From: JAPKYZ01 sp033763835 | GTDB lineage: Bacteria; Acidobacteriota; Terriglobia; Bryobacterales; Bryobacteraceae | Length of the DNA: 64,000 bases | Direction of reading: 5' to 3' | Assembly: GCA_033763835.1 (NCBI GenBank) | Contig: JANRJS010000022.1 | Location: 104,025-168,024 of the forward strand | In this document: one piece after another, positions 7,755 through 15,750 of the stretch | Position numbering within the stretch: the stretch's first letter is position 1 | Layout: each line of letters starts with the position of its first letter | Translations under genes and position numbers: made by a program | Notes under the pieces: generated by a model | What the model saw: only the letters and a program-made list of their open reading frames with translations | Told to the model about the DNA's origin: nothing | Databases searched by the model: none

Positions 7755-8795
7755 ATGAAGGTCAGGACCTTGTGGGCCATCCACAAGTGGGCCGGTTTGG
7801 TCTTCGGATCGTTGCTGTTCCTGGTCTTGTTTACGGGCACGGTGGCCGTATTCAAAGAGGAGATCGACTGGGCGGTTACCCCGGCGCTTCGCGTCACGCC
7901 TCGAGACCGGCTCGCTTCCATCGACGACGTACTGCGCGCTGCGGGCGCCGCCGCGTCGGGTGTCGTGATGCCCGCCGATCCGGCCACCGCCTACACCGTC
8001 TATGTGGGCGCAAAGCAGGTGTTTGTCGATCCCTACACCGCGCGAGTGACCGGATCGCGCGAAGGCGAGCATCTCGCGAATGTCATTCGCCAAGCGCACG
8101 CGCGGTTCTATTTCTTCGGCTGGCAGGGCCGCGTGTTTGTCGGGTTTCTGGGATTCGCCTTACTCGCGTCGGCGGTGACAGGTTTGCTAATTTACGGTCC
8201 GTTTCTGCGTGGCGTATTCGCCCAAGGGAAGCGATGGTGGCAAATCCGGGAAGGTTTTCAGTTGGCGACTTCGGACTGGCACAAGCTGATTGGAGTCGCT
8301 TCTCTCGCTCTCAACATCGTCTGGGCCTCGACCGGCGCGGTCTTGGGTCTCGAAAACTTACTTCGCTACACCCCCGAACTTAGCAAGACCATCCACCGAA
8401 CGCCGTCCGCTAAGACGAGTCCCGAGGATCGCCCGAAGATCGGTGGGGACGCGGCGCTCGCGGCGGCGAAACTCGCATTGCCAGGACTACAGCCTACTAG
8501 CTTGCTTCTGCCCTCCCCCAAATCCGGCCACTACACGATCTACGGCAATATCGGCGGGCATTTCGCACGGCATGCCGCGAATTGGGCGCTGATCGGCGCT
8601 TACGATGGGCGAACGGTGGCCGTTAGCGACTCCCGTACGGTGAGCGGCGGCGTCCGGGTGTACGACTGGATGGAACCTTTGCACTTTGGAGACTTCGCGG
8701 GCACCGGAGTCAAACTGCTTTACCTGCTTTTCGCCCTCGCTTCGAGCGCGTTACCCATTACGGGTTTCGTACTCTGGTGGACGAAGAGAACGTGA
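7755..8795 (+). CDS. PepSY-associated TM helix protein (iron-uptake membrane protein)
   Basis: The ATG at 7755 gives 346 residues; the frame is open further upstream but overlaps the receptor. It starts MKVRTLWAIHKWAGLVFG, with a basic first segment, HKW and a long first membrane helix, as in PepSY-TM/PiuB-type proteins. A periplasmic PepSY-like region follows, then helices near VFVGFLGFALLASAVTGLLI, DWHKLIGVASLALNIVWAST and a last one ending FVLWWTKRT. Conserved His residues in the helices (HKW, HARF, DWHK, PLHFGDF) could bind haem. Relatives are often encoded beside siderophore receptors and are thought to reduce or release ferric iron. The gene starts 2 bases after the receptor stop. Confidence 0.88.
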   Translation: MKVRTLWAIHKWAGLVFGSLLFLVLFTGTVAVFKEEIDWAVTPALRVTPRDRLASIDDVLRAAGAAASGVVMPADPATAYTVYVGAKQVFVDPYTARVTGSREGEHLANVIRQAHARFYFFGWQGRVFVGFLGFALLASAVTGLLIYGPFLRGVFAQGKRWWQIREGFQLATSDWHKLIGVASLALNIVWASTGAVLGLENLLRYTPELSKTIHRTPSAKTSPEDRPKIGGDAALAAAKLALPGLQPTSLLLPSPKSGHYTIYGNIGGHFARHAANWALIGAYDGRTVAVSDSRTVSGGVRVYDWMEPLHFGDFAGTGVKLLYLLFALASSALPITGFVLWWTKRT

Positions 8796-8796
8796 C

Positions 8797-9471
8797 ATGC
8801 GGCGTCGCGACGCACTTTCGTTGTTGGCTCTCCCCGCGTTAGCCGCGGACCCCATTCATCTCATCGCGCATCGCGGCGGCGTGGTCGGCGAAGGGCGCTC
8901 CGAGAATTCGCCCGAGGCTCTCGAAGCTGCCATAGCCGCGAAGTACTGGATGGTCGAGGTCGATCTTCGCCTCGGCCCGAATGGCGCGCCCATCCTCCAA
9001 CACGATCGGGGACCCGTATCGGGCGAACCGTTCCGCTTCGACAAGGCTTGCGAGATGTGCGCCGGCCGGATGCGCCTGATGCTCGACGTCAAAGAGGACG
9101 GTCCGGCGGAGTTCTACGGTTCCATTCTCGACTCGCTCCGCCGCCACCGGCTTGCGGAAACCGCCTGGCTGCTTTCGGGCGAGCGTTCGCGCCCGCATTT
9201 CGAGGGCATGATAAAAACTTCGGTCAACGCCCGCGAACTCGACGGCGCGTCGCCCGAGCGGCATTATCTCTTCGAACTCGCAAGCGCGATCGACGAGCGG
9301 CTGTTCGAAAGAGTCCATGGGAAAGGACTGGTCGCCGTGGCCGCCGTGAATACCTTTCGCTATCGCGGACAACCGGCGGACGCTCCGGCGAAAGATATCG
9401 CCCGGTCGCTCGCGCTTGGCGTGCGGCACTTCCAGATCGATTCCGGTTACTCGTCGCTTTTCGCTCCGTAG
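8797..9471 (+). CDS. Glycerophosphodiester phosphodiesterase family protein
   Basis: A 224-residue GDPD-type TIM barrel, expected to hydrolyse glycerophosphodiesters to glycerol-3-phosphate and an alcohol with a divalent metal. ATG 8797 is chosen because it lies 1 base after the PepSY stop and begins a signal-like MRRRDALSLLALPALAADP. Signature residues are HLIAHRGG (first catalytic His), ENSPEAL, MVEVDLR (metal Glu and Asp) and PILQHDRG (second His). RMRLMLDVKED supplies another metal-site acid. The barrel is slightly short compared with the usual 240-300. The triple Arg near the start makes a Tat signal possible. The 3' end overlaps the convergent phosphatase gene by 25 bases. Confidence 0.85.
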   Translation: MRRRDALSLLALPALAADPIHLIAHRGGVVGEGRSENSPEALEAAIAAKYWMVEVDLRLGPNGAPILQHDRGPVSGEPFRFDKACEMCAGRMRLMLDVKEDGPAEFYGSILDSLRRHRLAETAWLLSGERSRPHFEGMIKTSVNARELDGASPERHYLFELASAIDERLFERVHGKGLVAVAAVNTFRYRGQPADAPAKDIARSLALGVRHFQIDSGYSSLFAP

Positions 9472-9902
9472 CGAAGTTCGACGACCGCCGGGCCGGGCGC
9501 GACTACGATCAACCGGTCGTGCTCGCCGGATTTCAGCGGCGCGATTTCTCGTCCTCCGATCGCCTTCACGATCCTGGGTACGGTTTCGCGATGGCCGACA
9601 ATCAGGGCGGCTTCGCCCTTGCTCACCGCCGTCCGCACGCGAGCCACGAGTTCGTCGAGCGCGGTCTGCTTGTAGATTTCGACGCGACGGCCCGCCGCTT
9701 TGGCAGCCGGTTCCGCAGTGCCTTGCGCGCGCAAAGTGTCGCTCGCGAAGAAGTGCTTCACGCGGGCATCGCGTAACGTGTGCGCGAGCGCTTCCGCGCG
9801 GGCGCGGCCTTGTTCGTTCAACGGCGGATCGGGATCGCCCGTACGCTCCGCATGGCGCACGACGAAGATCGTTTGCGACAGCAGGAGCAACAAGGGAAGC
9901 AT
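9447..9902 (-). CDS. Histidine phosphatase family protein (exported)
   Basis: From ATG 9902 the protein has 151 residues. The frame is open further upstream but that extension has no domain character, whereas MLPLLLLLSQ makes a short signal peptide. The catalytic start TIFVVRHAERT holds the RHA motif whose His becomes phosphorylated, DPPLNEQGRARAEAL follows, and the second conserved His is in AALIVGHRETVPRIV. This is the small SixA/PhoE-like branch of the phosphoglycerate-mutase superfamily. The substrate is unknown. The pairing with a phosphodiesterase ending 25 bases inside it is convergent, so the two are not co-transcribed. Confidence 0.82.
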   Translation of the reverse strand: MLPLLLLLSQTIFVVRHAERTGDPDPPLNEQGRARAEALAHTLRDARVKHFFASDTLRAQGTAEPAAKAAGRRVEIYKQTALDELVARVRTAVSKGEAALIVGHRETVPRIVKAIGGREIAPLKSGEHDRLIVVAPGPAVVELRYGAKSDE

Positions 9903-9908
9903 TCTTCT

Positions 9909-9914
9909 ACGGTA
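9909..9914 (-). promoter_or_regulatory. Leaderless-type -10 hexamer for the histidine phosphatase
   Basis: TACCGT reads on the minus strand and ends 6 bases before ATG 9902, supporting that ATG over the longer open frame. The hexamer is weaker than the others of this series. Confidence 0.35.
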
Positions 9915-9963
9915 GCCGCATGACAGGAAAGAAAGTGCCAAGCCGTCAACGTGCGGGCGGCTG

Positions 9964-9969
9964 TAAACT
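9964..9969 (+). promoter_or_regulatory. Leaderless-type -10 hexamer for the aldo/keto reductase
   Basis: TAAACT ends 6 bases before ATG 9976. No Shine-Dalgarno sequence lies between, so a leaderless mRNA is the simplest reading. Confidence 0.45.
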
Positions 9970-9975
9970 ACGGGC

Positions 9976-11097
9976 ATGCGACGCCGTGAATTTCTAGCCG
10001 CTTTACCCGCCGCCCTCGCGCTCAAGGCCGACGCGGCGGAGACGAACTCCAAAGGCGAATGGCGCAACAAACAGTCCGGCATGGCTTACCGGCGTTTAGG
10101 GCGCACCGGCTACCACGTTTCGGAGATCGTCATGGGCGGCAATCTCGTGTCGCCCGCCAACTACGACCATGTCCTGGCCGCGATGGATATGGGCTTGAAC
10201 TATCTAGACACCGCGCCCGCTTACGGCAACGGCCAAAGCGAACTCGGCTACGCGCAGGTGATCAAGGCCCGCAAGCGCGACACGTTCTTCCTGAACTCGA
10301 AGATCAGCTTGTGGGATATCAATCGCAACAAGCTATTCGCCGAGATCTATGCGGGCTTGCCCGAGTCCGAACAAAAGCGGCTTAAGACAAAGGCTCGCGA
10401 TCTGGTCGAGCGGCGAAAGGCCGATGCGCCCGACTACTTCATCGGCTACTTCAACGGTCAAGATAAAGAGCTCGAAGACGCCTCGCTGTCGAATGCGATG
10501 GAGCAAGAGTATGGCCGCCGCATCCACCGGGGCAAAAACTACCGGGAGTTGGTTCTCAAGTCGGTCGACGAATCGCTTGCGCGGCTTGGCACCGATCACC
10601 TCGACTTGTTGATGTGCCCGCATGGGGCGAACTCGGGTTTCGAATTGGCGAACTATCCGGAGATCTTCGAGGCGTTCGAGTCGCTCAAGAAGTCGGGAAA
10701 GGTGCGCCATCTCGGCGTTTCGTCGCACACCGATCCCGCGGGCGTGATCGAGGCCGCGCTCAAGGCGAAGGTGTACTCGGCGGCAATGGTCGCCTATAAC
10801 ATCGTCAACCGAAAGTATGTCGAGAGCGCAATCGAGGCGGCGCACAAGTCGGACTTCGGAGTCGTCGCCATGAAAGTCGCGCGTCCGGTGAACATGGGCC
10901 GCGGCCGGCCGACGCCTCCCGAACGGATCGCCATGATCGACGCCGCGATCCCCGGGCCGCTGAAGGCTCCGCAAAAAGCGTATGTCTGGGCGCTCAAGAA
11001 TCCGAGCTTGACGGCGGCGATCTCCGAGATCGGCGACCTGTCGCTCGTAAAAGACAACGTGCCGCTCGCGGGAACAAAACCGGGCCGCGCTGCGTAG
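9976..11097 (+). CDS. Exported aldo/keto reductase
   Basis: This 373-residue protein joins a Tat-like signal (MRRREFLAALPAALALKADA) to an aldo/keto reductase barrel that begins at RRLGRTGYHVSEIVMGG. Catalytic residues follow the family pattern: D78 and Y83 in LDTAPAYGNGQSE, K109 in FFLNSKISLW and a His in LLMCPHGANSG. An extra segment (about 115-165, rich in Lys, Arg and Glu) lies between beta strands. Enzymes of this fold use NADPH and are normally cytoplasmic. The signal suggests export of a folded, cofactor-loaded enzyme, as for glucose-fructose oxidoreductase. The substrate is not predictable; sugars or sugar acids are plausible in this sulfatase-rich genome. Confidence 0.88.
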   Translation: MRRREFLAALPAALALKADAAETNSKGEWRNKQSGMAYRRLGRTGYHVSEIVMGGNLVSPANYDHVLAAMDMGLNYLDTAPAYGNGQSELGYAQVIKARKRDTFFLNSKISLWDINRNKLFAEIYAGLPESEQKRLKTKARDLVERRKADAPDYFIGYFNGQDKELEDASLSNAMEQEYGRRIHRGKNYRELVLKSVDESLARLGTDHLDLLMCPHGANSGFELANYPEIFEAFESLKKSGKVRHLGVSSHTDPAGVIEAALKAKVYSAAMVAYNIVNRKYVESAIEAAHKSDFGVVAMKVARPVNMGRGRPTPPERIAMIDAAIPGPLKAPQKAYVWALKNPSLTAAISEIGDLSLVKDNVPLAGTKPGRAA

Positions 11098-11100
11098 CTT
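11095..11100 (+). promoter_or_regulatory. Leaderless-type -10 hexamer overlapping the reductase stop
   Basis: TAGCTT ends 6 bases before ATG 11107 and shares its first three bases with the TAG stop of the aldo/keto reductase. It could drive the small membrane protein independently, although read-through from the reductase is equally possible. Confidence 0.3.
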
Positions 11101-11106
11101 CTGGCG

Positions 11107-11304
11107 ATGATCGCCTTTCTGCTGTGGTGCCTGCTGTTCGTGCTTTGCGCGCCGCTCGCGATAATCGCGCTGATCGCCTACCCGATCGTTTGGCTGCTGC
11201 TGTTGCCCTTCCGCCTCGTCGGCGTGGCCGTTAGCGGCGTTCTTTCGTTGATCTGGGGAATCTGCCTGCTACCCTTCCGGCTTGGCCAGCGGATCGCCCA
11301 TTAA
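11107..11304 (+). CDS. Small hydrophobic membrane protein
   Basis: A 65-residue protein made almost entirely of two membrane-spanning segments: MIAFLLWCLLFVLCAPLAII with its continuation to LLLLPFRLV, then VAVSGVLSLIWGICLLPFRL. Both segments end in PFRL, giving a small internal repeat that would place Arg at the membrane face. There is no recognised domain. It starts 9 bases after the aldo/keto reductase stop, and its last 4 bases overlap the convergent ThuA gene. Hydrophobic composition and clean boundaries support a real gene, but the function is unknown. Confidence 0.6.
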   Translation: MIAFLLWCLLFVLCAPLAIIALIAYPIVWLLLLPFRLVGVAVSGVLSLIWGICLLPFRLGQRIAH

Positions 11305-12593
11305 AATCGCGCCGATGTGCGAACGCCCGCGGTTTCGACCACCAGCGTCCCCGTGCGCGCCCGAGTCTCGACGTTCACCTGCTGCAAGCCGGGCCAACCC
11401 GGCGCGGGACCGGCGTAAAGCACTCGCGCTACCGCTCCATCGACGGTTGCCGTAACCGCGCCCGTACCTAATCCCGTCATCCAGGCGACCGCGTAGCCGT
11501 CGCCCGTAGTAACCGCGAAAATTCCTGGAGCGGCCGGCGCTACCGTCACGTTTACCGCCAGCTTGGCGTCGGCTACTTGCACCTCGACGCTCGACGCCGC
11601 GCGCGGCACAAGCGCGTTGATCTGGCCCGGCGACGCGAAATGCAGCGGGACCGGCTCGCCGCCGATTCGCACCGTCGTCCCAGCGAGCTTGTAGACCGGC
11701 GCGCGCAGATCGGCGGCCGCCGTCGCGCCTCCCGATAACCCGCGCCCGAAAATCGAAATCAGCGTCTCGTTCGCAACCGTGCCGGCGGGGGACAAACTGG
11801 CGGCATTGGCGATTCCGGCGGCGGTGAACTGCGGGTTCGCCTCCCCGCCCGGCGTCGCGATCCCCGGCTCCTGTCCCGTTAGCCATAGCAACGCGCGTTC
11901 GAGCGTCGCTTGAAAGCGGGGATCGCGCCACGTTTCGTCGAAGTGGCCCAGCGACGTATAGAACACGCGGCCTCGCCCGTAAGGATGCACCCACGCGACC
12001 GGGAAGTCGACGGTGTTCGGATTCGCGTCGGGCTTCGAGAGATCGATCGTCCGCACGTCGATCGTCATCAACACCCGCGACCGCGCGCGAGAAAAGCCGC
12101 GGAACTGATAGTACTCCTCGACCATCTCGAACGACGGCGCGACGGGCATCGACGCCGGATGTGCGGGATCCTCGATTTCGACTCGCGCCGACTGCACCCA
12201 GGGGTGGCCATTGAATCGCGCGCCGATCAACTCGCCGTACTCCGCCCATTGGTAGAACGTGTCGGTGGCGCTGTGCGCTCCGCCGAATCCCTTCCCGCCG
12301 CGCACGAACTCGACCAGCGCGCTCTTTTGCGCCTCGTTCATGGGCAGTTCGCCGCTGGTGAAAAAGAATACCGCGTCGAATCCGGCGAGCGTCTCCGCGT
12401 TTAGCGGCGCGACGTCCTCGGTCCACTCGACCGAGAGGCGTCCGTTCGAGCGCACGGCAATGTCTTGCATGGCGCGCGCGGAAGCCGGAATCGAGCCGTG
12501 CCGGAAACCCGCCGAGTGCGTTACATACAACACGCGCTTAGGCTGAGCGGTTAAAGCCGCCGCGAAGATTCCAAAGCACAGGACGAACCGCAT
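11301..12593 (-). CDS. ThuA-domain protein with C-terminal TIGR03437-type domain
   Basis: The 430-residue protein has a signal peptide (MRFVLCFGIFAAALTAQ), a ThuA-like class-I-glutamine-amidotransferase-fold domain (about 19-243) and a C-terminal TIGR03437-type domain (about 253-430). The ThuA part shows VLYVTHSAGFRHGSIP, AVFFFTSGELPM, GGKGFGGAHSATDTFY and VAWVHPYGRGRVFYTSLGH; this family is linked to trehalose or other sugar use. The second part has the typical series AAGIANAASLSPAG, LISIFGRGL, FASPGQINALVP, VAPAAPGIFAV and VLYAGPAPGWPGLQQVNVE. That domain is very common in secreted Solibacter-type acidobacterial proteins and is one of the best taxonomic pointers here. Probably periplasmic or surface-associated. 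Confidence 0.9.
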   Translation of the reverse strand: MRFVLCFGIFAAALTAQPKRVLYVTHSAGFRHGSIPASARAMQDIAVRSNGRLSVEWTEDVAPLNAETLAGFDAVFFFTSGELPMNEAQKSALVEFVRGGKGFGGAHSATDTFYQWAEYGELIGARFNGHPWVQSARVEIEDPAHPASMPVAPSFEMVEEYYQFRGFSRARSRVLMTIDVRTIDLSKPDANPNTVDFPVAWVHPYGRGRVFYTSLGHFDETWRDPRFQATLERALLWLTGQEPGIATPGGEANPQFTAAGIANAASLSPAGTVANETLISIFGRGLSGGATAAADLRAPVYKLAGTTVRIGGEPVPLHFASPGQINALVPRAASSVEVQVADAKLAVNVTVAPAAPGIFAVTTGDGYAVAWMTGLGTGAVTATVDGAVARVLYAGPAPGWPGLQQVNVETRARTGTLVVETAGVRTSARF

Positions 12594-12620
12594 CCTGGTT
12601 CGATTGTCGCGCGTCTCGCG

Positions 12621-14090
12621 TTAGCGGGCGATGCGTAGGATTTCGCCGGCAATCTGCGCGAACGCCTGGCTCAACTCGGCGGTTGTCGGAGCGAAAACGT
12701 AGAGACCCGACGCTTTGGTGGCGTCGTACTCGGGGCTAGCCGCCGTATTCGAGACGCGATTGAGAAACTCGTCCTCCGCCGCGCCGACGCCGCCCAATCC
12801 GATCGAGTAGATCACGACGTTCAGGTCTCCGGAAGCGGTGGCGTTATTGCGAATGCGCCGCGCCGCGTCGTTGGCCGCGTTGATGCCCGCGTTCTCCATC
12901 GTCGTCGCGTGGTTAATCCGAATCTTGCCGATGTCGGGGCTGCCGGACGTGGTGATGTACTGCAATGTTTTGTAACCCGTGTCCACTACGTTATTGCCGT
13001 AGATATCGGTGGTGGGCATGAAGCCCACGTCGCCGTACACATAACTCGTGCCGCCCGACATGTTAAACACACACCCCGTGCGCGACGAGATCAACGACGA
13101 GGACGGCGCGGGCATCGCCGTCGCGATGTGATTGTAGATGCCGATGGTACGCCCGCTCGAATCATGAAACTGGACCCAGCCGAGTTTGCCCGTGGTGGTC
13201 GAGCAGGGCGTCCGGCTGAGCGTGGTGATTTTCGCGGTAGTAGGCGGCGAAGTGGGCGGAGCGCCCGTGTAGCCGCGCGCGGTGGTGCGCATGGCGTTCG
13301 CGGCCGTGAAGTCGAAGGTCAGCGTATTGGGCTGTCCGTCTGTAAAGAACAAGATCACGTTTAGCGAGCCGGGTTCGTTGATGAGCTTCAATTGCTCGTA
13401 AGCGTTCCACAACGCCTGCGCGCTATTGGTGGCGCCCGTGCAATTGATCTTCGAGATCAAGTCCGGAATCTTGCCCGTGCCGGTGAGGAAGTCGCCGGGC
13501 GTAGTTTGCATCGCGAAGTCCACCCGATAGTCGCCGCCGTAAGTTAGAAGGCCGACGCGGTCCCGGTAATTGGCAAACTTCTTAACAAAGGAAGTCGCCG
13601 CGCTCTTTACCGGCGTACAGGCGCCCGCCGTCGCTAGAGAACCGGACCGGTCGATGACCATCATCACGTTGACGTCGCGGCGGGAGGCCTTCCCGATCGC
13701 GCGCAGATTGGTGTAGTTCTTTCCCAGGTAGCGCAGGAAGTACGACGGCGATTGCAACGATACATCGACGGTTACCGTCCGCGTTCGAGTGGCGGTTTCG
13801 GCGATGGATACGCCGATCGACCGGTTTGTCGAATAGAGATACCCATCGGGAAAGTTCGCGGTAAAGAACCGGTTGGCGGTATCGACGGCCGCCGACTCCT
13901 GCTCTCCGATCGTTAAACCGTTGGCCAGAGAACGCGCCGCGCCAAGCGCCGCCGCGTCCACGGCCATCGAAAGCCGGGCACGGACGCCGTAGAGCATGCT
14001 CGCGTCCACCGCCAGCCCCACGGCCGGAACGACAAAGGTCAACATCGCCGCGGTTATCGCGACGGCGATTCCCCGTTCACGCCGCGACAT
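12621..14090 (-). CDS. TadG-like pilus assembly protein with VWA domain
   Basis: From ATG 14090 the protein has 489 residues and begins MSRRERGIAVAITAAMLTF, a basic prepilin-like start and one long hydrophobic helix. The next helix carries a MLYGVRARLSMAVDAAALGAA segment typical of TadG/putative Flp-pilus proteins. A von Willebrand A domain follows, with the metal-ion site VMMVIDRSGS (DxSxS) and VILFFTDGQPN supplying the later Asp. It is the last of three genes of TadE/TadG type. The open frame extends upstream into the preceding gene to 14198, but that extension lacks the signal-like start. A surface adhesin or pilus-tip function is likely. No Tad secretion ATPase or pilin gene is present nearby. 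Confidence 0.8.
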   Translation of the reverse strand: MSRRERGIAVAITAAMLTFVVPAVGLAVDASMLYGVRARLSMAVDAAALGAARSLANGLTIGEQESAAVDTANRFFTANFPDGYLYSTNRSIGVSIAETATRTRTVTVDVSLQSPSYFLRYLGKNYTNLRAIGKASRRDVNVMMVIDRSGSLATAGACTPVKSAATSFVKKFANYRDRVGLLTYGGDYRVDFAMQTTPGDFLTGTGKIPDLISKINCTGATNSAQALWNAYEQLKLINEPGSLNVILFFTDGQPNTLTFDFTAANAMRTTARGYTGAPPTSPPTTAKITTLSRTPCSTTTGKLGWVQFHDSSGRTIGIYNHIATAMPAPSSSLISSRTGCVFNMSGGTSYVYGDVGFMPTTDIYGNNVVDTGYKTLQYITTSGSPDIGKIRINHATTMENAGINAANDAARRIRNNATASGDLNVVIYSIGLGGVGAAEDEFLNRVSNTAASPEYDATKASGLYVFAPTTAELSQAFAQIAGEILRIAR

Positions 14091-14124
14091 ACGGCCCCAG
14101 TCGCGCACGAGCCTCCGAGGTTGG

Positions 14125-14775
14125 CTAGTAAATCGCACGGGCGTACACCCCCGTTCCCATGTACTTCGTCGGCAGATCCCAGTTGGGCGACCGGACATAC
14201 ACTTCGGAAATATAGGCGACTTCGCCGGGCGCGAGCGTCATCACACTCGACCAGTTCGTCGCTCGAACGCCGCTCTGAGTCAAGTAGTTGTTAGTCGAGA
14301 TCGATCCGTCCGGCTGCAGCAGAGAGGGCGGAGGCGAGCCGAACGAGCTTTGCTTAAGGCTCGTATTGCCAAACGCAACGCGGTGGATGATTACGGGGGT
14401 GTCGCGATTCGTGCACGCCCCGCCCGAAAGACCCGCCGCGGTACAGTCCGCGTCGCTCGGCACTGTGACTTGCGAAAGGATCACCACGCCGTCGCCGCCG
14501 GTGCGGGTCATGTTCAAACCCGTCGCCAACCGCACGACGATGTCCTGGCTGCCTGGCTGCGAGAAGTCCACCCAGCGCACGTACATGTGGCCGGCATTAC
14601 GCGCCAGCTGCGTCACCTGCAGATTGCGCCCCAAATTCATGCCGACATTGAAGGTGCCGAGCAACAGCGGCGTCAGAAACGACATGCAGAGCGCGAACTC
14701 GATCAGTGAGTTGCCGCGTCGGTTGTTCCGCCGCAAGTTCCGGGGATGAGGGGGATGAGAGCGAAGGCGGGTCAT
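14125..14775 (-). CDS. TadE/TadF-like minor pilin
   Basis: A 216-residue protein that starts with a basic stretch (LRRNNRRGNSLIEFALC). In it the RGNSLIEFA block matches the prepilin-like cleavage and Glu+5 pattern of TadE proteins, followed by a hydrophobic helix (MSFLTPLLLGTFNVGMNLG) and a helix of the TQLARNAGHMYVRW kind. The long C-terminal part (about 80-216) holds two Cys pairs and resembles a small exported domain without a named family. It overlaps the gene before it by 4 bases (14772-14775) and is followed by the VWA protein, so the three are one operon. Confidence 0.8.
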   Translation of the reverse strand: MTRLRSHPPHPRNLRRNNRRGNSLIEFALCMSFLTPLLLGTFNVGMNLGRNLQVTQLARNAGHMYVRWVDFSQPGSQDIVVRLATGLNMTRTGGDGVVILSQVTVPSDADCTAAGLSGGACTNRDTPVIIHRVAFGNTSLKQSSFGSPPPSLLQPDGSISTNNYLTQSGVRATNWSSVMTLAPGEVAYISEVYVRSPNWDLPTKYMGTGVYARAIY

Positions 14776-15248
14776 CGCGCGGGTGGCGCCGAGCCTCCCG
14801 GCAGCCCCTCCATTACGTCCGTCGCGCGGGCGGTCATGTTCAACGGCGTGGCCGTGCGCATCAACGGCATCATCCAGCCCCAGGCATAGTTCTCCACCGA
14901 AACCTCGACGATATTGCCCGGCGTGTTCGACGCCGTTTCCTCGAACGTGTCCGGTGTGAAGTAGCGGATCTTCACCTTCTCCGCGTTGTCGTCGCCCTTG
15001 AGGAAGCCCATCGAATGTTCTTGCACCACCGAACGGATAGAGGCGTCGTGCCCCATCCCGGGCTTAACCTGGTAAGTCACCGCGTAGCGGACCCCCTCGC
15101 GAACGGCATGCTGAAACGTGCTCCGCATAAACAGCGCCACCGAAAAATCGACGACGCCGAACATCATGGCGAACGTGGGCACGAACACCAGTGCGGTTTC
15201 CGTAAAGGTGTTGCCCCGCCGCCGCCGGTTATCGCGAATCCTCTTCAT
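14772..15248 (-). CDS. TadE-like pseudopilin
   Basis: The first gene of the operon encodes 158 residues. The start MKRIRDNRRRRGNTFTETAL has the basic leader followed by RGNTFTETALVF, in which the T-E pair after Gly is the TadE prepilin processing pattern. A hydrophobic helix (VFVPTFAMMFGVVDFSVALF) and FQHAVREGVRYAV, the amphipathic part of the pilin-like helix, follow. The rest is a short exported domain. TadE, TadF and TadG are pseudopilins processed by the Tad prepilin peptidase in tight-adherence systems. Here the rest of that system must be elsewhere, or the proteins serve another export apparatus. Confidence 0.82.
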   Translation of the reverse strand: MKRIRDNRRRRGNTFTETALVFVPTFAMMFGVVDFSVALFMRSTFQHAVREGVRYAVTYQVKPGMGHDASIRSVVQEHSMGFLKGDDNAEKVKIRYFTPDTFEETASNTPGNIVEVSVENYAWGWMMPLMRTATPLNMTARATDVMEGLPGGSAPPAR

Positions 15249-15348
15249 GTGGTTCCAGACTCAGCGTAGAGGCGCCCGGCGAAAAAGGCGATGAAGGCTT
15301 TCCCCGAAATCGTGGACGTAAGGTCACCTAAATGAACCCGCGCTGCTC

Positions 15349-15354
15349 TACCAT
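15349..15354 (+). promoter_or_regulatory. Leaderless-type -10 hexamer for the transporter pair
   Basis: TACCAT ends 6 bases before the TTG start at 15361, which supports TTG as the true start of the first transporter subunit. The 112 bases between the divergent operons (15249-15360) otherwise show no clear site. Confidence 0.4.
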
Positions 15355-15360
15355 GGGAAA

Positions 15361-15750
15361 TTGCGTTCTCCGCGAGCCGACCGAACTTCCATTCTTCTCG
15401 TCTTGATGTGCACCTTTTTGGGCGCCGCCGCGCAAATCTTGATGAAAAGCGGCGGATCGAGCCTTGCCGGGCTGTCGATCGGCCAAGTCCTTTCGCATCC
15501 GCAGATTCTGCTGCGCAGTTTACCTTTGTTCGCCGGATACTGCTTGTACGGAGTGAGTACGGTCTTGCTGGTGTTGTCGCTGCGGCGCGGCGAGCTTTCA
15601 GTGCTTTACCCCATCATTTCCCTGACCTACGTCTGGGTACTTCTCTTATCGGTCGCCATCTTCGGCGAGTCCCTGAACGTGTGGAAGATCGCCGGCGTCG
15701 CCTCGATTGTCGCGGGCGTCAGCTTTTTGGGACGGGGCGGCGAAGCGTGA
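15361..15750 (+). CDS. Small EamA/SMR-type membrane protein, subunit 1
   Basis: A 129-residue, four-helix protein of the drug/metabolite transporter superfamily: LLVLMCTFLGAAAQILMKSG, LFAGYCLYGVSTVLLVLSLR, LSVLYPIISLTYVWVLLLSV and WKIAGVASIVAGVSFLGRG. The AQILMK motif in helix 1 and GELSVLYPIISLTYVWV recall ArnE/ArnF, which flip lipid-linked aminoarabinose, and EmrE-like pumps. The start is TTG. It overlaps the second subunit by 4 bases (GTGA), so the two are made together and probably form a heterodimer. Confidence 0.8.
   Translation: MRSPRADRTSILLVLMCTFLGAAAQILMKSGGSSLAGLSIGQVLSHPQILLRSLPLFAGYCLYGVSTVLLVLSLRRGELSVLYPIISLTYVWVLLLSVAIFGESLNVWKIAGVASIVAGVSFLGRGGEA

Noticed and set aside
9903..10082. 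N-terminal extension of the histidine phosphatase
   Set aside because: It lies antisense to the reductase signal and would bury the hydrophobic signal MLPLLLLLS inside the protein.
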